From NCBI GenBank assembly GCA_018340375.1, contig JAFFJZ010000001.1:35208001-35272000 (forward strand): DNA of 64,000 nt, in the 5' to 3' direction. The stretch is from Gonatopus flavifemur (taxonomy: Eukaryota > Arthropoda > Insecta > Hymenoptera > Dryinidae). Each line of letters begins with the position of its first letter. Positions within the stretch are counted from its first letter, which is position 1. The notes beneath the pieces were generated by a model, which worked only from the letters and a program-made list of their open reading frames with translations, was not told where the DNA came from and did not search any database. The translations under genes and the position numbers were made by a program. Of the stretch, positions 53,751 through 64,000 are shown in pieces.

Positions 53751-55274
53751 ATGATTAAAAATCTCGGCTTAGTAAAAACAGTTGGGAAATCGTATAGTGG
53801 AGTAATTACTCGTAATATGAGTTTATTAAGAAATCTTGCATACGTTGATGGAAAATGGATAAACGCTAAAAGCGCACAAACATTTCCAGTATACAATCCA
53901 GTCGATGAATCAATTATCAACCAAGTTCCTAACATGGATGTAACTGACACTTGTTCGGCTATAAACGCGGCAGATATTGCTTTTAAATCGTTCAGCAATA
54001 CATTGGCTAAGGAGAGAAGCGATCTGCTTCGTAATTGGTATAATCTCATGGTCAAACACTCCGAAGACTTGGCGGAAATTTTAACCAAAGAGAATGGAAA
54101 ATCACTTGCCGAATCGAGAGCAGAAATCAAATACGGTAATTCTTTTGTCGAATGGTTCTCGGAAGAAGCCAGAAGGATCAATGGAGAAGTTTTGCCAGCC
54201 CCTGTATCCAATAGAGAATTACTGTTGATTAAACAACCCGTTGGAGTAGCCGCGTTGATTACCCCATGGAATTTTCCTCATGCTATGATTACTCGTAAAG
54301 CTGCTGCGGCAGTCGCCGCAGGTTGTACCTGTGTTGTAAAACCATCGGAAGATACACCCCTTACTGCGTTGGCTCTAGCGGATCTCGCTGAGAAAGCAGG
54401 ATTCCCAGCTGGTACCTTCAACGTCGTCACAACAAACATAGACAATTCAGCAGCAGTTGGGAAAGAATTATGCGAAAACCCTAAAGTAAGAGTTTTATCG
54501 TTCACTGGCTCTACAAAGGTAGGGAAAATTCTATATAAACAATGTGCATCAACTATGAAACGGCTCAGTTTAGAATTGGGTGGTAATGCACCATTTATAG
54601 TATTTAAATCTGCTGATATAGATCTGGCGGTCAATGGAGCTATGGCTAGTAAATTCCGTAATACCGGACAAACGTGTGTTTCGGCCAATAGATTCTTTGT
54701 AGAGGATGATGTATTCGATGCATTTGTTGAGAAGTTCTTGCAGAGGATTGGGAATGAAATTAAAATGGGTGATGGTTGTAAGCAAGGAATCACGCATGGC
54801 CCTTTAATAAAAAAAAGTCAATTATCATCCGTACATAATCTTGTTAACGACGCACTAAAGAAAGGAGCAAAATTACATTGCGGAGGAAAACCTTTATCGG
54901 ATATCGGTCCATTGTTTTATGCTCCAACTTTGATAACAGATGTAACGGATAAAATGGAAATTTATAATACTGAAATATTTGGACCAGTGGCGGTTATTAA
55001 CAGATTCAAAAGCGAAGAAGATGTTTTATGTCAAGCTAATAATACACCTTTTGGTTTAGCAGGGTATTTCTATTCAAAAGACATTTCTCAAGTGCTTAGA
55101 GTGGCACGTAAATTAGAAGTTGGTATGGTTGGGGTGAACGAAGGATTAATCTCATGCGCCGAGGCTGCTTTTGGGGGTATCAAAGAATCAGGATTGGGAA
55201 GAGAAGGTTCCAGGCATGGAATCGACGATTACGTCGACATCAAGTATATTTGCATTGGAAACACAAATAAGTAA
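53751..55274 (+). CDS. Ssadh: Succinate-semialdehyde dehydrogenase, mitochondrial (ALDH5A1-like)
   Basis: Oxidises succinate semialdehyde to succinate with NAD+, the last step of the GABA shunt, in the mitochondrial matrix. The single uninterrupted frame gives 507 residues, normal for the family. The first 25 or so residues lack acidic side chains and carry K3, K9, K13 and R21, fitting a mitochondrial presequence; M23 is an alternative start after which family-like sequence begins (LAYVDGKW, 29-36). Visible ALDH motifs: PWNFP 172-176, KPSE 197-200 (NAD ribose), FTGSTKVGK 251-259, catalytic-base Glu275 in LELGGN, nucleophile Cys309 in GQTCVSANR, and EIFGP 408-412. EAAFGGIKESGLGREGS (471-487) is the SSADH-type C-terminal substrate loop. 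Residue 311 is Ser, where human SSADH and bacterial GabD have a second Cys, so the disulfide redox switch known in the human enzyme is absent. It has no introns, unlike VPS52 next door. A related aldehyde dehydrogenase specificity cannot be fully excluded. Confidence 0.93.
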   Translation: MIKNLGLVKTVGKSYSGVITRNMSLLRNLAYVDGKWINAKSAQTFPVYNPVDESIINQVPNMDVTDTCSAINAADIAFKSFSNTLAKERSDLLRNWYNLMVKHSEDLAEILTKENGKSLAESRAEIKYGNSFVEWFSEEARRINGEVLPAPVSNRELLLIKQPVGVAALITPWNFPHAMITRKAAAAVAAGCTCVVKPSEDTPLTALALADLAEKAGFPAGTFNVVTTNIDNSAAVGKELCENPKVRVLSFTGSTKVGKILYKQCASTMKRLSLELGGNAPFIVFKSADIDLAVNGAMASKFRNTGQTCVSANRFFVEDDVFDAFVEKFLQRIGNEIKMGDGCKQGITHGPLIKKSQLSSVHNLVNDALKKGAKLHCGGKPLSDIGPLFYAPTLITDVTDKMEIYNTEIFGPVAVINRFKSEEDVLCQANNTPFGLAGYFYSKDISQVLRVARKLEVGMVGVNEGLISCAEAAFGGIKESGLGREGSRHGIDDYVDIKYICIGNTNK

Positions 55275-55658
55275 TATACTCTCGCGATTCTTGATGAGCT
55301 TGAAAAATCATTGGTATAATCACACGTTTTCAATATCTCAAAAAAATGGAATATTATTTTCAATTACAGTGATGTAAAATTAAATTGATAGTATACGTAT
55401 TTTATTCACAACTCGTTGCTGATGGTTGACAGAAGATAGCACAAATTGTGTTTCCTGTTCTCACAAATTGAGAAACAAAGCCAAAATGAAGGTTTGTACA
55501 GACGTTTAAGGGTCCTCGAATACTCATCCTGGAGGAATTAAAAGAATTAATGCTATATTAGTATTGAGAAAATTTACATGTGCTGAATATATCCATTTGT
55601 CTTCCACAGTGAAAATTTGTATCAAATCTAGTATAAGTTTTATAGAACATTATCCATG

Positions 55659-55813
55659 AATAAAATATGAATTCACGTAGTTCCTGAACGTATAAAACAG
55701 AATGAAGTTGAAACTAACAGATTGTGAGTAATACACTCGAATAATGTATTTTTGCAGCTTTGAAAAATACGTATTATAGTGATCTATGATTCACAATAAA
55801 TGTCGTTAATAAA
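55659..55813 (+). terminator. Candidate polyadenylation signals of the SSADH gene
   Basis: AATAAA occurs at 55659-55664, 55795-55800 and 55808-55813, giving 3' UTRs of about 0.4-0.55 kb. The choice among them cannot be made from sequence. Confidence 0.4.
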
Positions 55814-55819
55814 TGATTC

Positions 55820-58045
55820 ATCGCTCTAAAAAAAATTATCCAATGAATCAGAGTCATGTCTATTATTTCCAATTTGCTGGTTTCAGCGTTATTAAAAACA
55901 GATCCTGTAGATATTATAATTACTCAGTCATTCTTTCTTGTTTTCAATGGAACGAGAAACCAAATGATACTGAACTTCTTGAAAATGGTAAAATCAAATC
56001 TCAGAAAGGAAAAGTTTGATTTTGCAACTTTCAATGTCGATTTATTTGAATAATTGCTCATTTATGTGAAGATTTATTATTATAAATATAATTTATGAGA
56101 AATGTTACATTGAAGAAATATTTTATGATATATAGATCGAGTGAATAAACCAAAGCAATTTGTGATTATCAATAAAATGTACCTGTGATTTTGAATTGAG
56201 AAGAAAAAATATTGTTAGGTGTACATAATTGATAAAAGCATAAGGGATAGACACAATATCCTTTTCGAGTCCTACCTTTGAGATTTCGTATTGTATTAAG
56301 TATTTTATTTAACCAAAAGGTTTCAAGTAGCATATCCTGAAACTTGTCACAATTTAATCATAAATGAAATAACCAGACATTCCGCCTCCGAAGGGACATG
56401 TCTACTTTGAATGAAGATGTCCTGCTATTTCTAATTTTCTTCATATCGACACCTATTTATCCCCCTTGAGAGGAAAATGAATTACATTTCAATTGATAAA
56501 CAGATACAATTTGGTCAATAAACAAAAGGACAGGCTACAATCATTGCACTTGAATTGTACATTCAAGTTTATTTTACAATGATCCATATCGATTCTGTAT
56601 TTTTTTGTTTATAGTCGTTGTATAGAAATTTACAAATATTTACATGTTTTTAGCTATTTGTTATATGTTTACAAAACCCATTCATTACAGAAATAAAGTA
56701 TTATTTTACTCTGAATTTTACTGACTACGTTTATTTCTATATCTCGCCAGGAAACATTTTGTTAACTCCGAAACTCCTTTTGCAATATTGTTTTTGCACT
56801 AACTTTACTGCCTAATCTCATAAGAAAATTCAAATCTAAGTTGATGATTTTTTTTAATAAATAATTCTTTTCGTGGAACTCGAATTGTGTCAAAAGTATC
56901 GTGATAAGATGGAGGAAATTATCAATCAAATTTTTATCATATTTAATCGTCGATAGGTTTATCAAATAAGAATAGATAATTCGACATTATTGGGTAACAG
57001 CAAAATATAAATGTTTGTAAATTACTCACATTGAGAAAAAAAAAACAATGAAAAGAGAATTTTGCTGGCTCCCCAAAAAGACCCTAGAAAAGTGATCCAA
57101 ATATTTTCACTGGGACCAGATAAATCCCTGTAGCATAAAAATATTCTATGCCCTGGTGAAAATGAAGCGTTGAAGCACAACGAAAACGCAAGCGAAGAGT
57201 CATCTAAGCGTAATTTAGGAGGGAATTGGAACATTTTTTTCACGTTTCATTTATTTCAATATTCGTTTTCTCCACTTTTGGATTTCACCAAGGTGGATAT
57301 TCTGATGAGATCTATGGAGAGTTATGCTAAATTGTTTAAAACATCCTACAAGAACCTCCATGAAATGTATTGTTTACTAATTTCAGAAGTAAATTTTCAC
57401 ACGTCTGGAAAAAGTAATAACAAAACAAATTTTCATGGTGTTCTATTGAAAAATTTAATGCATCAGAACCTCAATGGTTTTGACTTCTTTGAGTTAATTT
57501 CAATTCATTGATCTTGGAAACTCAAGACATTGAATTTAATCAGACCTTTGAACACTCCATTCACTTTATCTTTCATGGGAAGATATTTGACATTTGCGGT
57601 TGATAGTGTTATTGATTTTGGCTGATTTGCTTTCCAAGATATCTATTCAATGTTTTCCATTCTTTGTGAAGGAGGAAAGAATATATTCATCTTATCATTT
57701 TTGTATGTTTAGATGATAACTGTGAAACTCAAACGAATCTATTTATTCTTCCTTTACTTTTACAAGGAGAAAGTTTTTGTTTGAAATAACATAACGGGAT
57801 TTGTTTTTCAATTATTTGCAAACGCATCAAAAATTCTTCAAGAAATCTTACGTGAGTGCTTTGAGGATTCGAAAAGAATTTTTTTTTAAATTAAAAAAAG
57901 AATAAATTCCCTATTCTAAAGCTTTAGAATGGTTCAAAATAACTGTTTTCTGGAATCCATCGATAAACATTTGGGTATATGTACTATTTTATTAGTCCCT
58001 TTAAAATTGGATTTGTATATTTGATGTATTTTAAAGATTCAAAAG
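55820..58045. other. Intergenic AT-rich DNA between SSADH and VPS52 genes
   Basis: The open frames (for example 57170-57511, +) are AT-biased and carry no domain. No palindromic element of the kinds common before 53.4 kb was noticed, so the transposon load drops sharply here. The 5' UTR of the VPS52 gene must start in the right-hand part. Confidence 0.4.
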
Positions 58046-58050
58046 TCCAT

Positions 58051-58074
58051 CACGTGCGCATGCGTTTGCACGTG
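58051..58074. promoter_or_regulatory. NRF-1/Ewg palindrome flanked by two E-boxes
   Basis: CACGTG (58051-58056) overlaps TGCGCATGCG (58055-58064), and a second CACGTG follows at 58069-58074. TGCGCATGCG is the classical NRF-1 (insect Erect wing) site; CACGTG is bound by bHLH factors such as Myc/Max, USF or Mitf. It lies 342 bp before the VPS52 ATG in otherwise AT-rich DNA, fitting a housekeeping or lysosome-linked promoter. Motif based, not tested. Confidence 0.55.
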
Positions 58075-58415
58075 TATAGAATTGTCATGATTGTCATAAC
58101 ACAGAGCATCTGTATAAGAAATCTCTTAATATCTCGTTGCATTTTATTGTAACCCATCGGTGTCAAACGTTATAAACAATATTAATATATAATTCCTTCA
58201 GATTTTAATATACATAAATCAATTAGGTTTTTTCTCCAACGATTTGTGTAATGAAAGCGAAGAAAATTGAAAAAGTGGACTAACCAAACTAATTTAACCT
58301 ATATATATCAAACTACGTAAGATGAAAATATTTCTACATAGTAATCAAATTACACCGTTGGACAACGCAATGATTTAATTCAGTCCTTCAGTGTGAATAT
58401 TCAATCAAGTACAAG

Positions 58416-61400
58416 ATGTCAGTGGCAGATATTAATATTTTCGACGATAGCGAAGTACAATCGCCGCAAGATCTCGAAGATGATGTTGTTCAAGAGGTCC
58501 TTACAACTGGAACTGATCTTCGTCAATATTCAAGACAAATTGAGAAGGAACTCAAAGAAGTTGAGAATAAGTCTATACAAGATTATATAAAAGAAAGCCA
58601 GAACATAGCTAGTTTGCATAATCAAATCGCGGCATGTGATAAAATTTTGGAGGTTAGATTGCATTATATATTTTGCTGTTATATTTATACAAAGTTCATT
58701 TCATTTCAATTGCATCGTTTACAGAAAATGGAATCCATGTTGAAGAATTTTCAATCAGATTTGGGAAGTATTAGTTCAGAAATACTTTCCCTTCAAAAAA
58801 AATCTGTCACTATGAGCCAACAGTTGTCAAATCGACAAAGCATACGAGGACCTTTGAGTCAGTTCATCGAAGATATGACAGTATCGGAAACTCTTATTGC
58901 GTAAGACATTTTCAAATTTCACTTATCTTTGTTATTTCACAAGAATATAGGATTGAAATATTCATATTTATCTGCATTCGATATGTATCGACGTTTCTAC
59001 ATTCTACCCTAATAGCATTTTGCGCGCAAATGTAAGCGATTCACGTGCAAATCGAGTTACTGAATCGCTAGCAAAGTCGGATCCAAGTGCGTTGCTTTCT
59101 GTTGACAGAACTGTAAGCCATCACGCTCATACGTGAGCGTGAGTGCTATTTGCGTGCATATGGCGAGTGATGGTATTATTAGCTAGCAAAACACTGGCGA
59201 ACTGCGCGCATAAAGACGCGGCTCTCGAGGCTCAAACTTTGCGCGCACAGAATGTTATCTGGGTATCTTGATTACATAAATTGAGAAGAATATTTCATTG
59301 TACACTTGGTAAAATTGATCTTTCAAAAACTAGAAATGAAATATTATGTTAGTTTTTAGTACTTTCAAATCCAAACCTTGAAAAGTAGATGGGAAATGTT
59401 GTGAAAGTACACAGAACACAGATTTGCATAGAGATTTTAAGATAGAGACATTTCTTGTCACTTGAAATAACAGAGTAACAAGAAAAGATCAAACATATAA
59501 AAATTCAGTCATACTCATATCTTGATTTTTTCCTAATACACCATCTTTATAGTAACATCTCTGAATGCTGTTATTTCCATAGATTTGCCAGTAATTCAAC
59601 ATCGAATGAATATGTGGAAAATATAATTAATTGTTCAAAGTTTTGAATAATATTCTACTTAAAATTTACAGCGGAATTATGGATTGTCCAGTAACGGAGA
59701 AAGAATTTCTAACCCAACTACAAATATTAAACCACAAGGTGAATTTTGTAAAAGAACAAAGTTTCAAGGAATCCAAATCCTGTTTAGACGTCAAAGATAT
59801 ATTGGAGAAACTCAAAGTGAAAGCAATGGCGAAAATTAGAACTTATCTATTGGAACAAGTTTATAAGTTTAGAAAACCAATGACTAATTATCAAGTGCCA
59901 CAAAATAATATGTTGAAGTATAAATTTTTCTTTGAATTCATTTTGGCGAACGAAAGAAACGTGGCGGAAGAAATTTGTGGAGAATATGTTGATACGATGA
60001 GTAAAATATATTATTCTTACTTCAAATCATATTCATCACGTTTACTCAAATTGCAAGTAAGTACAAAAAGGAGAATACTTGATTTTTTTCTTGGATCAAA
60101 TGATACAAGTATTTACAATATATTTCTCTAAATACCAGTTTGAAGAAACCGCATCAAAAGATGTTCTAATGGGCGTAGAAGATAATATGGGAAGAGGTAT
60201 TTTTCACAAAATTACTTTGAAACATAGAGGTACTGTTTTCTCGATAGGAACCAGAGGCGAAGTTCTTGCTTCTCAATTGGAAGCCCCTATAATTGTCCCA
60301 CATACTGCGTCTAAAACCCGAGTAAGAGCTGTTTTGTTTCTTCACTTTACATAGTTTAGAGTTTCAACTGTTATACGAATTCATTGTAATTCTTTCAGTA
60401 TCATTATGAAGCTTTGTTTAGGAGTGAACAATATGCCCTAGTCGACAATGCTTGTCGAGAATACCTATTTCTAACAGAATTTTTCAAAGTGAGAGGAGCA
60501 CAGGCTATGGATATTTTCAATCAGGCAATATATCTTATCAATAATATTCTTTTAGGTGATATTTAAATACGTAATTAACATGATTTTATCTTTATAGGTG
60601 ATGGGAAAAACATTGGCTCTAATGCTGAAAAATGTCCAATCGTTTGTAGACGATTGTTACGATACAATAGCGCTTTTCCTTTGTTTACACTTAGTTATGC
60701 GTTATCAGTTAACGTGTCATAAAAGAGCTGTTCCAGCATTAGACAAATATTGGGATAATTTGACTTGTATAATATGGCCTAGGTAATAATATTGAATTCA
60801 TATTTTGGGTTTCAAAAATTCATCGAACTTATTAAACGTTTTAGGTTTGAATACGTTTTTCAACTCAATATTCAAAGTGTCAAAGATTGTGATCCATTCA
60901 AGTTCAGCAAAGAAACAGGTCCTCATTACGTGAGTATCCATCACAAAATGAGTTCTCCATTAATTGCTTTTAACAACAAAATATTGTTCCTCGATTCTAG
61001 ATTACTAGAAGGTATGCAGAATTTAGCGCCGCAATGGTGAGCGTGGGGGAAGGTTTCCCTTGCGAAGGAGCAACGCAACTCTTAGCGGAACTTAGAGAAG
61101 CTGTTCAATGCTTTTTATTAAGAATGGCTGCAGTTTTCCCAAATCGAACTCAACAACTAGTGTTTCTAATCAATAACTATGATCTTGTTCTTGGAGTATT
61201 AATGGTAAGGATGAACTTCGGAATGATCAAAACATGAAAGTCATATCCAGTTGTTTGACTAGATTTTCTATTGATTAAACATTTCAATATTTATAGGAAA
61301 GAACAAGAGATAATTCCAAAGAAGCAGAAAGTTTTCGTGAACAACTGAATGCACGTTCCTCTGAATACGTTGAAGAAATATTGAGTCCACATTTTGGAGG

Positions 61401-61722
61401 TATGATTCAACTGATCAAGGAATCGGAAACGTTAATCGAAAAAGGCCAAACGGAAGATTTGAAGCGTCAAGAGGGGAAAGCTCTCGCCCTCGTTCAGTCG
61501 TTTACGAACAACTGGAAACGAGCGTTAGAAGAAATTAATCGAGAAGTTATCAAATCTTTTCCGAGTTTAGTTCTCGGTACGGCATTGGTTCAACGAGCGA
61601 TGATGCAGTTGGTACAATATTATCATAGACTACATAAAATTTTGCCACCCAGCGCACGAGCTCAACTTACGAACATTCATCACATTATGGTCGAAATTAA
61701 AAAATACAAAATGAATTATTGA
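58416..61722 (+). CDS. Vps52: VPS52, subunit of GARP/EARP tethering complexes (9 exons)
   Basis: Core subunit of the GARP complex (endosome-to-trans-Golgi retrograde traffic) and of EARP (endocytic recycling), shared with VPS51/VPS53. Exons, built from GT-AG borders and family alignment from memory: 58416-58652, 58725-58900, 59672-60056, 60139-60321, 60399-60524, 60598-60782, 60845-60929, 61001-61204, 61297-61722 (stop included). Joined length is 2007 nt, 668 residues; the human protein is somewhat longer at its N-terminus. Every junction keeps frame. Intron 5 (60525-60597) is GC-AG; the others are GT-AG; sizes 62-92 bp except intron 2 (771 bp). Landmarks: an acidic start followed by a heptad-like helix with IEKELKEVENKSI (42-54), YIKESQNIASLHNQI; KFRKPMTNYQ 203-212; LMGVED 276-281; LEAPIIVPHT 313-322; QLVFLINNYD 511-520; IHHIMVEIKK 654-663. 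The N-terminal half is the coiled coil used in complex assembly, the rest the helical-rod part of CATCHR-family tethers. It looks intact. Confidence 0.95.
59007..59263. mobile_element. CpG-rich MITE in VPS52 intron 2 (TA flanks)
   Basis: CCCTAATAGCATTTTGCGCG at the left and GCGCGCACAGAATGTTATCTGGG (first and last parts) at the right form the ends, with TA outside (59005-59006 and 59264-59265). The interior holds TCACGCTCATACGTGAGCGTGA, a palindrome read in two parts (TCACGCTCA / TGAGCGTGA). It explains most of the extra length of this intron. Its right end is of the CCCAGATAACA type. Confidence 0.75.
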
Positions 61723-61797
61723 ACATGTATGACAATAATTTTCTTATTTTTAGATTTATTATTAATATTATCAAAATGGCAAGAATGATAACAAACA

Positions 61798-62136
61798 TTG
61801 TCATTTGAATTTTATATAATTTATTTTCGACAAGTACATATAATATATTTAGATGTACTTGGATCCCATCTTTTATTGATATATTTTTGTTTATTAGCTC
61901 TACCAAAACTTAAAATAATGCGAATTTTTACGAATCGTATGAATATATCTTCATTCGAATCTCTTCAAATCAACTTGAATGTAAATTATTATTCCCAAGT
62001 AGTGGCAGGAATTGTACAGTACAATATAAAAGATGATTTTGATCAGGCCCCTCCGACTCGAGCTTCTACGTGTTCACATAATGTCCAAAAAGTTGTAGAT
62101 GGCTCTACACGACTGTTGGCCGGCACTTCAATTTAA
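61798..62136 (+). other. Open frame in the VPS52 3' region, unrecognised
   Basis: A 112-codon frame that begins 76 bp after the VPS52 stop. Its first half is AT-biased, but the last 60 residues (from about 61955) have a more balanced composition and a GC-richer text. I know no family that fits. It is most likely part of the VPS52 3' UTR, or possibly a 3' exon of another gene; support is weak. Confidence 0.2.
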
Positions 62137-62177
62137 TTTACGTTACACGTAATCAAATAATTCGCGGAATGAGAGAA

Positions 62178-62183
62178 AATAAA
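62178..62183 (+). terminator. Candidate polyadenylation signal of VPS52
   Basis: AATAAA 456 bp after the stop codon, the first canonical signal downstream, giving a 3' UTR near 475 bp. Confidence 0.4.
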
Positions 62184-62189
62184 TTTATT

Positions 62190-64000
62190 GGCCCATGAAA
62201 ACACAAATTTACAGAAATCACAACACCAGTTTGTCTTGACAATTCGCAAAATGAAACTTTTTGGTTATGTTTACCAATCGTTTCGGGCCACTAGATCGTT
62301 CGCCACCTGGATTTTGATGGACATTATGTGAAAACGAGGAGTATTGAAAAATGTGTGAGTTGGAGGGGCCTAATTTTGATTTTGTAATTTATGTTCTATC
62401 GTCGGAAAAATGTTTTGAATACCTCAGATAATTATTGTATTTCATTCATAATTTATTGAAAACTATGATTGAATTGTGTATTCATTAATTCGATAGTATC
62501 ATGAATTATACTTAAATATATTTATAAAATTTTTAAATTGTGATACTAATTAACGCATAAAATTTGTTACAATTTTAAAATATACTACAAAACAGCTCAT
62601 ATAATTTTTTCATTCTTTGATTCATTCAAATCAGTTTAAGAGAAAAGAAATCACATTTTGAAAATTGTTGAGAAATGAACGTTTTGTCATGGAAGTTGTA
62701 ACCAGAAGTTTGAACGAATAATTCACTTGAATGTGAAAATTCATGCCTTCTTTAATTGGATGATAAGTCACGTAAATCGTGACGTTGGTTCTCATGTGAC
62801 TGTATATATGTTGAAGAATTGGAATAATTATAATCAACCGTTTGCAATTTTCAATTGGCATGTACAATGTTTCAATTGAATTCGGTTTTATAACATTCGC
62901 CACAACTTTTACCTGAAATCAGCAATTTGTTATGTCCCATTATAGTCTTGTTCAGCTGGGCATGTTTCATCGTTAAAGCATGATTACAAGATCGAAACTC
63001 TCCAAGTAATTTGAAATAAACCGGTGGATTTGAAATATAATCTATGATTTTACATATATTTCTCTTGAATACAGCATCATTTATTGCATATTTTTACATT
63101 GAAGGTACAACTTACATGATTCCAATTTGACACATTATCAATTAATTTCTAAATGGTTTGCCAGAAAGTTGAATTTAATGATATGTTTCTAAATCACTTT
63201 GCCGAATTCAAAGTAATTTACGCAACATCGCGGATATATCTATAATTCCTTAGAAAAAATGATTGATGATTTATCATTTGAGGAAAGTGGGATCAGATAT
63301 TTTGTTAAAATTCCTGGCATCAAGGAAAATAGCTTGCACGAAGAAAACGAAAAATTTTAAATACATGTAACGAATAAGTTGAGATCCTGAAGTTATATTT
63401 CAGTGAATATTTTTTCCCTCGACATTCCGAACATTTATTATATTCTCTGAGAGTTATAACAAATTTTTCTGGGATCGTAGTTACGTTGCGTTGACAATAA
63501 ACTTTGTTTTATGGGAACTGGTGTTTCGATAATGCCAATAAAAATGGTCCTCCAAAATGTTCCTAATTATGTTTGCTATAAGTTTGCTATAATGTTTGTT
63601 ATAAGTTTTTTTATGGTACGCGTTTTGTATATAGAATATATGTATAAAATCTGTGAAAATTGTATAGACATTCTCTATAAATTCAAGGAATCATTCTATA
63701 AAATCAAGATTCTATAAAATTTTGACATAATTTACAAACTTTCTCATTTTATACAAATTATACGAAAGCTGACGCGAGGATGCTTTTGATCTGCTATACA
63801 TGATTTCACTTCTCAAAAAGGAATTTCGCAAGCCTACGTTTTAAATAAACAAAAGAATCACATGAAAAATATTTAGCGTTTTTTGAGTCAGTTGCGTTTC
63901 GAATTCCAGTTTTTTTCAATTTTTGATTACTGTAGAAAACAGCGTAAACAATAACTTTAAAACTATTCAACTACCAACAATTCTGCTATTGAGCATTATT
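62190..64000. other. AT-rich DNA to the window end, no gene seen
   Basis: Frames such as 62631-62903 (-) and 63511-63717 (+) are AT-driven and unrecognised. A short tandem of CTATAAAATTCAAG-like words occurs near 63670-63725. Nothing else supported. Confidence 0.35.

Noticed and set aside
53687..54211. 174-codon minus-strand frame (and 54278-54793, 171 codons)
   Set aside because: Antisense shadows of the SSADH reading frame with no domain of their own.
60555..60558. GT donor at 60556 for VPS52 intron 5
   Set aside because: Using it would add about ten residues and shift the frame into the next exon, losing the conserved VMGKTL join.
61381..61383. ATG at 61381 as start of a separate gene
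   Set aside because: It is an internal methionine-free re-read of VPS52 exon 9, which begins in the same frame at 61297 and follows a proper acceptor.

Overview
The window reads as a piece of an insect nuclear genome, AT-rich, most likely from a hymenopteran. I infer this from the short introns, the three mariner subfamilies and the general look of the non-coding DNA; no species can be named from sequence alone. It has two halves. Positions 1 to about 53.4 kb hold no host gene that I can support and are packed with decayed DNA transposons, above all short inverted-repeat (fold-back or MITE) elements, many inserted inside one another. Positions 53.7-62.2 kb hold two compact housekeeping genes on the + strand.

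Genes. 53751-55274 is an uninterrupted 507-residue succinate-semialdehyde dehydrogenase (ALDH5A1 type, mitochondrial, last step of the GABA shunt). 58416-61722 is a nine-exon gene for VPS52, a subunit of the GARP/EARP tethering complexes that act in endosome-to-Golgi and recycling traffic. I rebuilt its exons by hand: 668 residues, all introns GT-AG except intron 5, which is GC-AG. The two genes have no obvious functional link. About 340 bp before the VPS52 start lies a tight cluster of an NRF-1/Ewg-type palindrome flanked by two CACGTG E-boxes.

Transposons. Three mariner copies with TA target duplications and DD34D-type transposase remnants lie at 14891-16163 (-), 17855-19373 (+) and 32581-33883 (-). 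All are broken, and each belongs to a different subfamily. One of them interrupts the right arm of a larger palindrome (31078-33929). A short non-LTR reverse-transcriptase remnant (17080-17420, -) and a probable tRNA-headed SINE (42560-42745, -) are the only retroelement traces. Four fold-backs carry clear 8-bp target duplications (hAT-like), and two copies of another have TTAA duplications (piggyBac-like).

Most interesting signals. (1) Five hairpin elements at 3.4, 4.1, 25.2, 43.5 and 47.2 kb have different arms yet keep the same terminal motif, the same sub-terminal GCCAAAT box and the same central GTACAGAGCGATATTTT core on one or both arms. (2) More than ten elements with unrelated interiors share CCCAGATA/CCCAGACAGCACA ends; one of them sits in VPS52 intron 2. 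(3) Nested palindrome stacks occur at 24.7-25.7, 31.1-33.9, 40.3-43.5, 43.98-44.99 and 47.5-48.8 kb. (4) A near-perfect 53-bp-arm hairpin sits about 240 bp upstream of the dehydrogenase. The unique AT-rich stretches between elements (4.3-6.1, 8.7-10.9, 12.1-14.1, 19.4-22.0, 22.8-24.7, 38.0-39.7, 45.3-46.5, 55.3-58.0 and 62.2-64 kb) could be intergenic DNA or introns of a larger gene whose exons lie outside; I see no exons in them.
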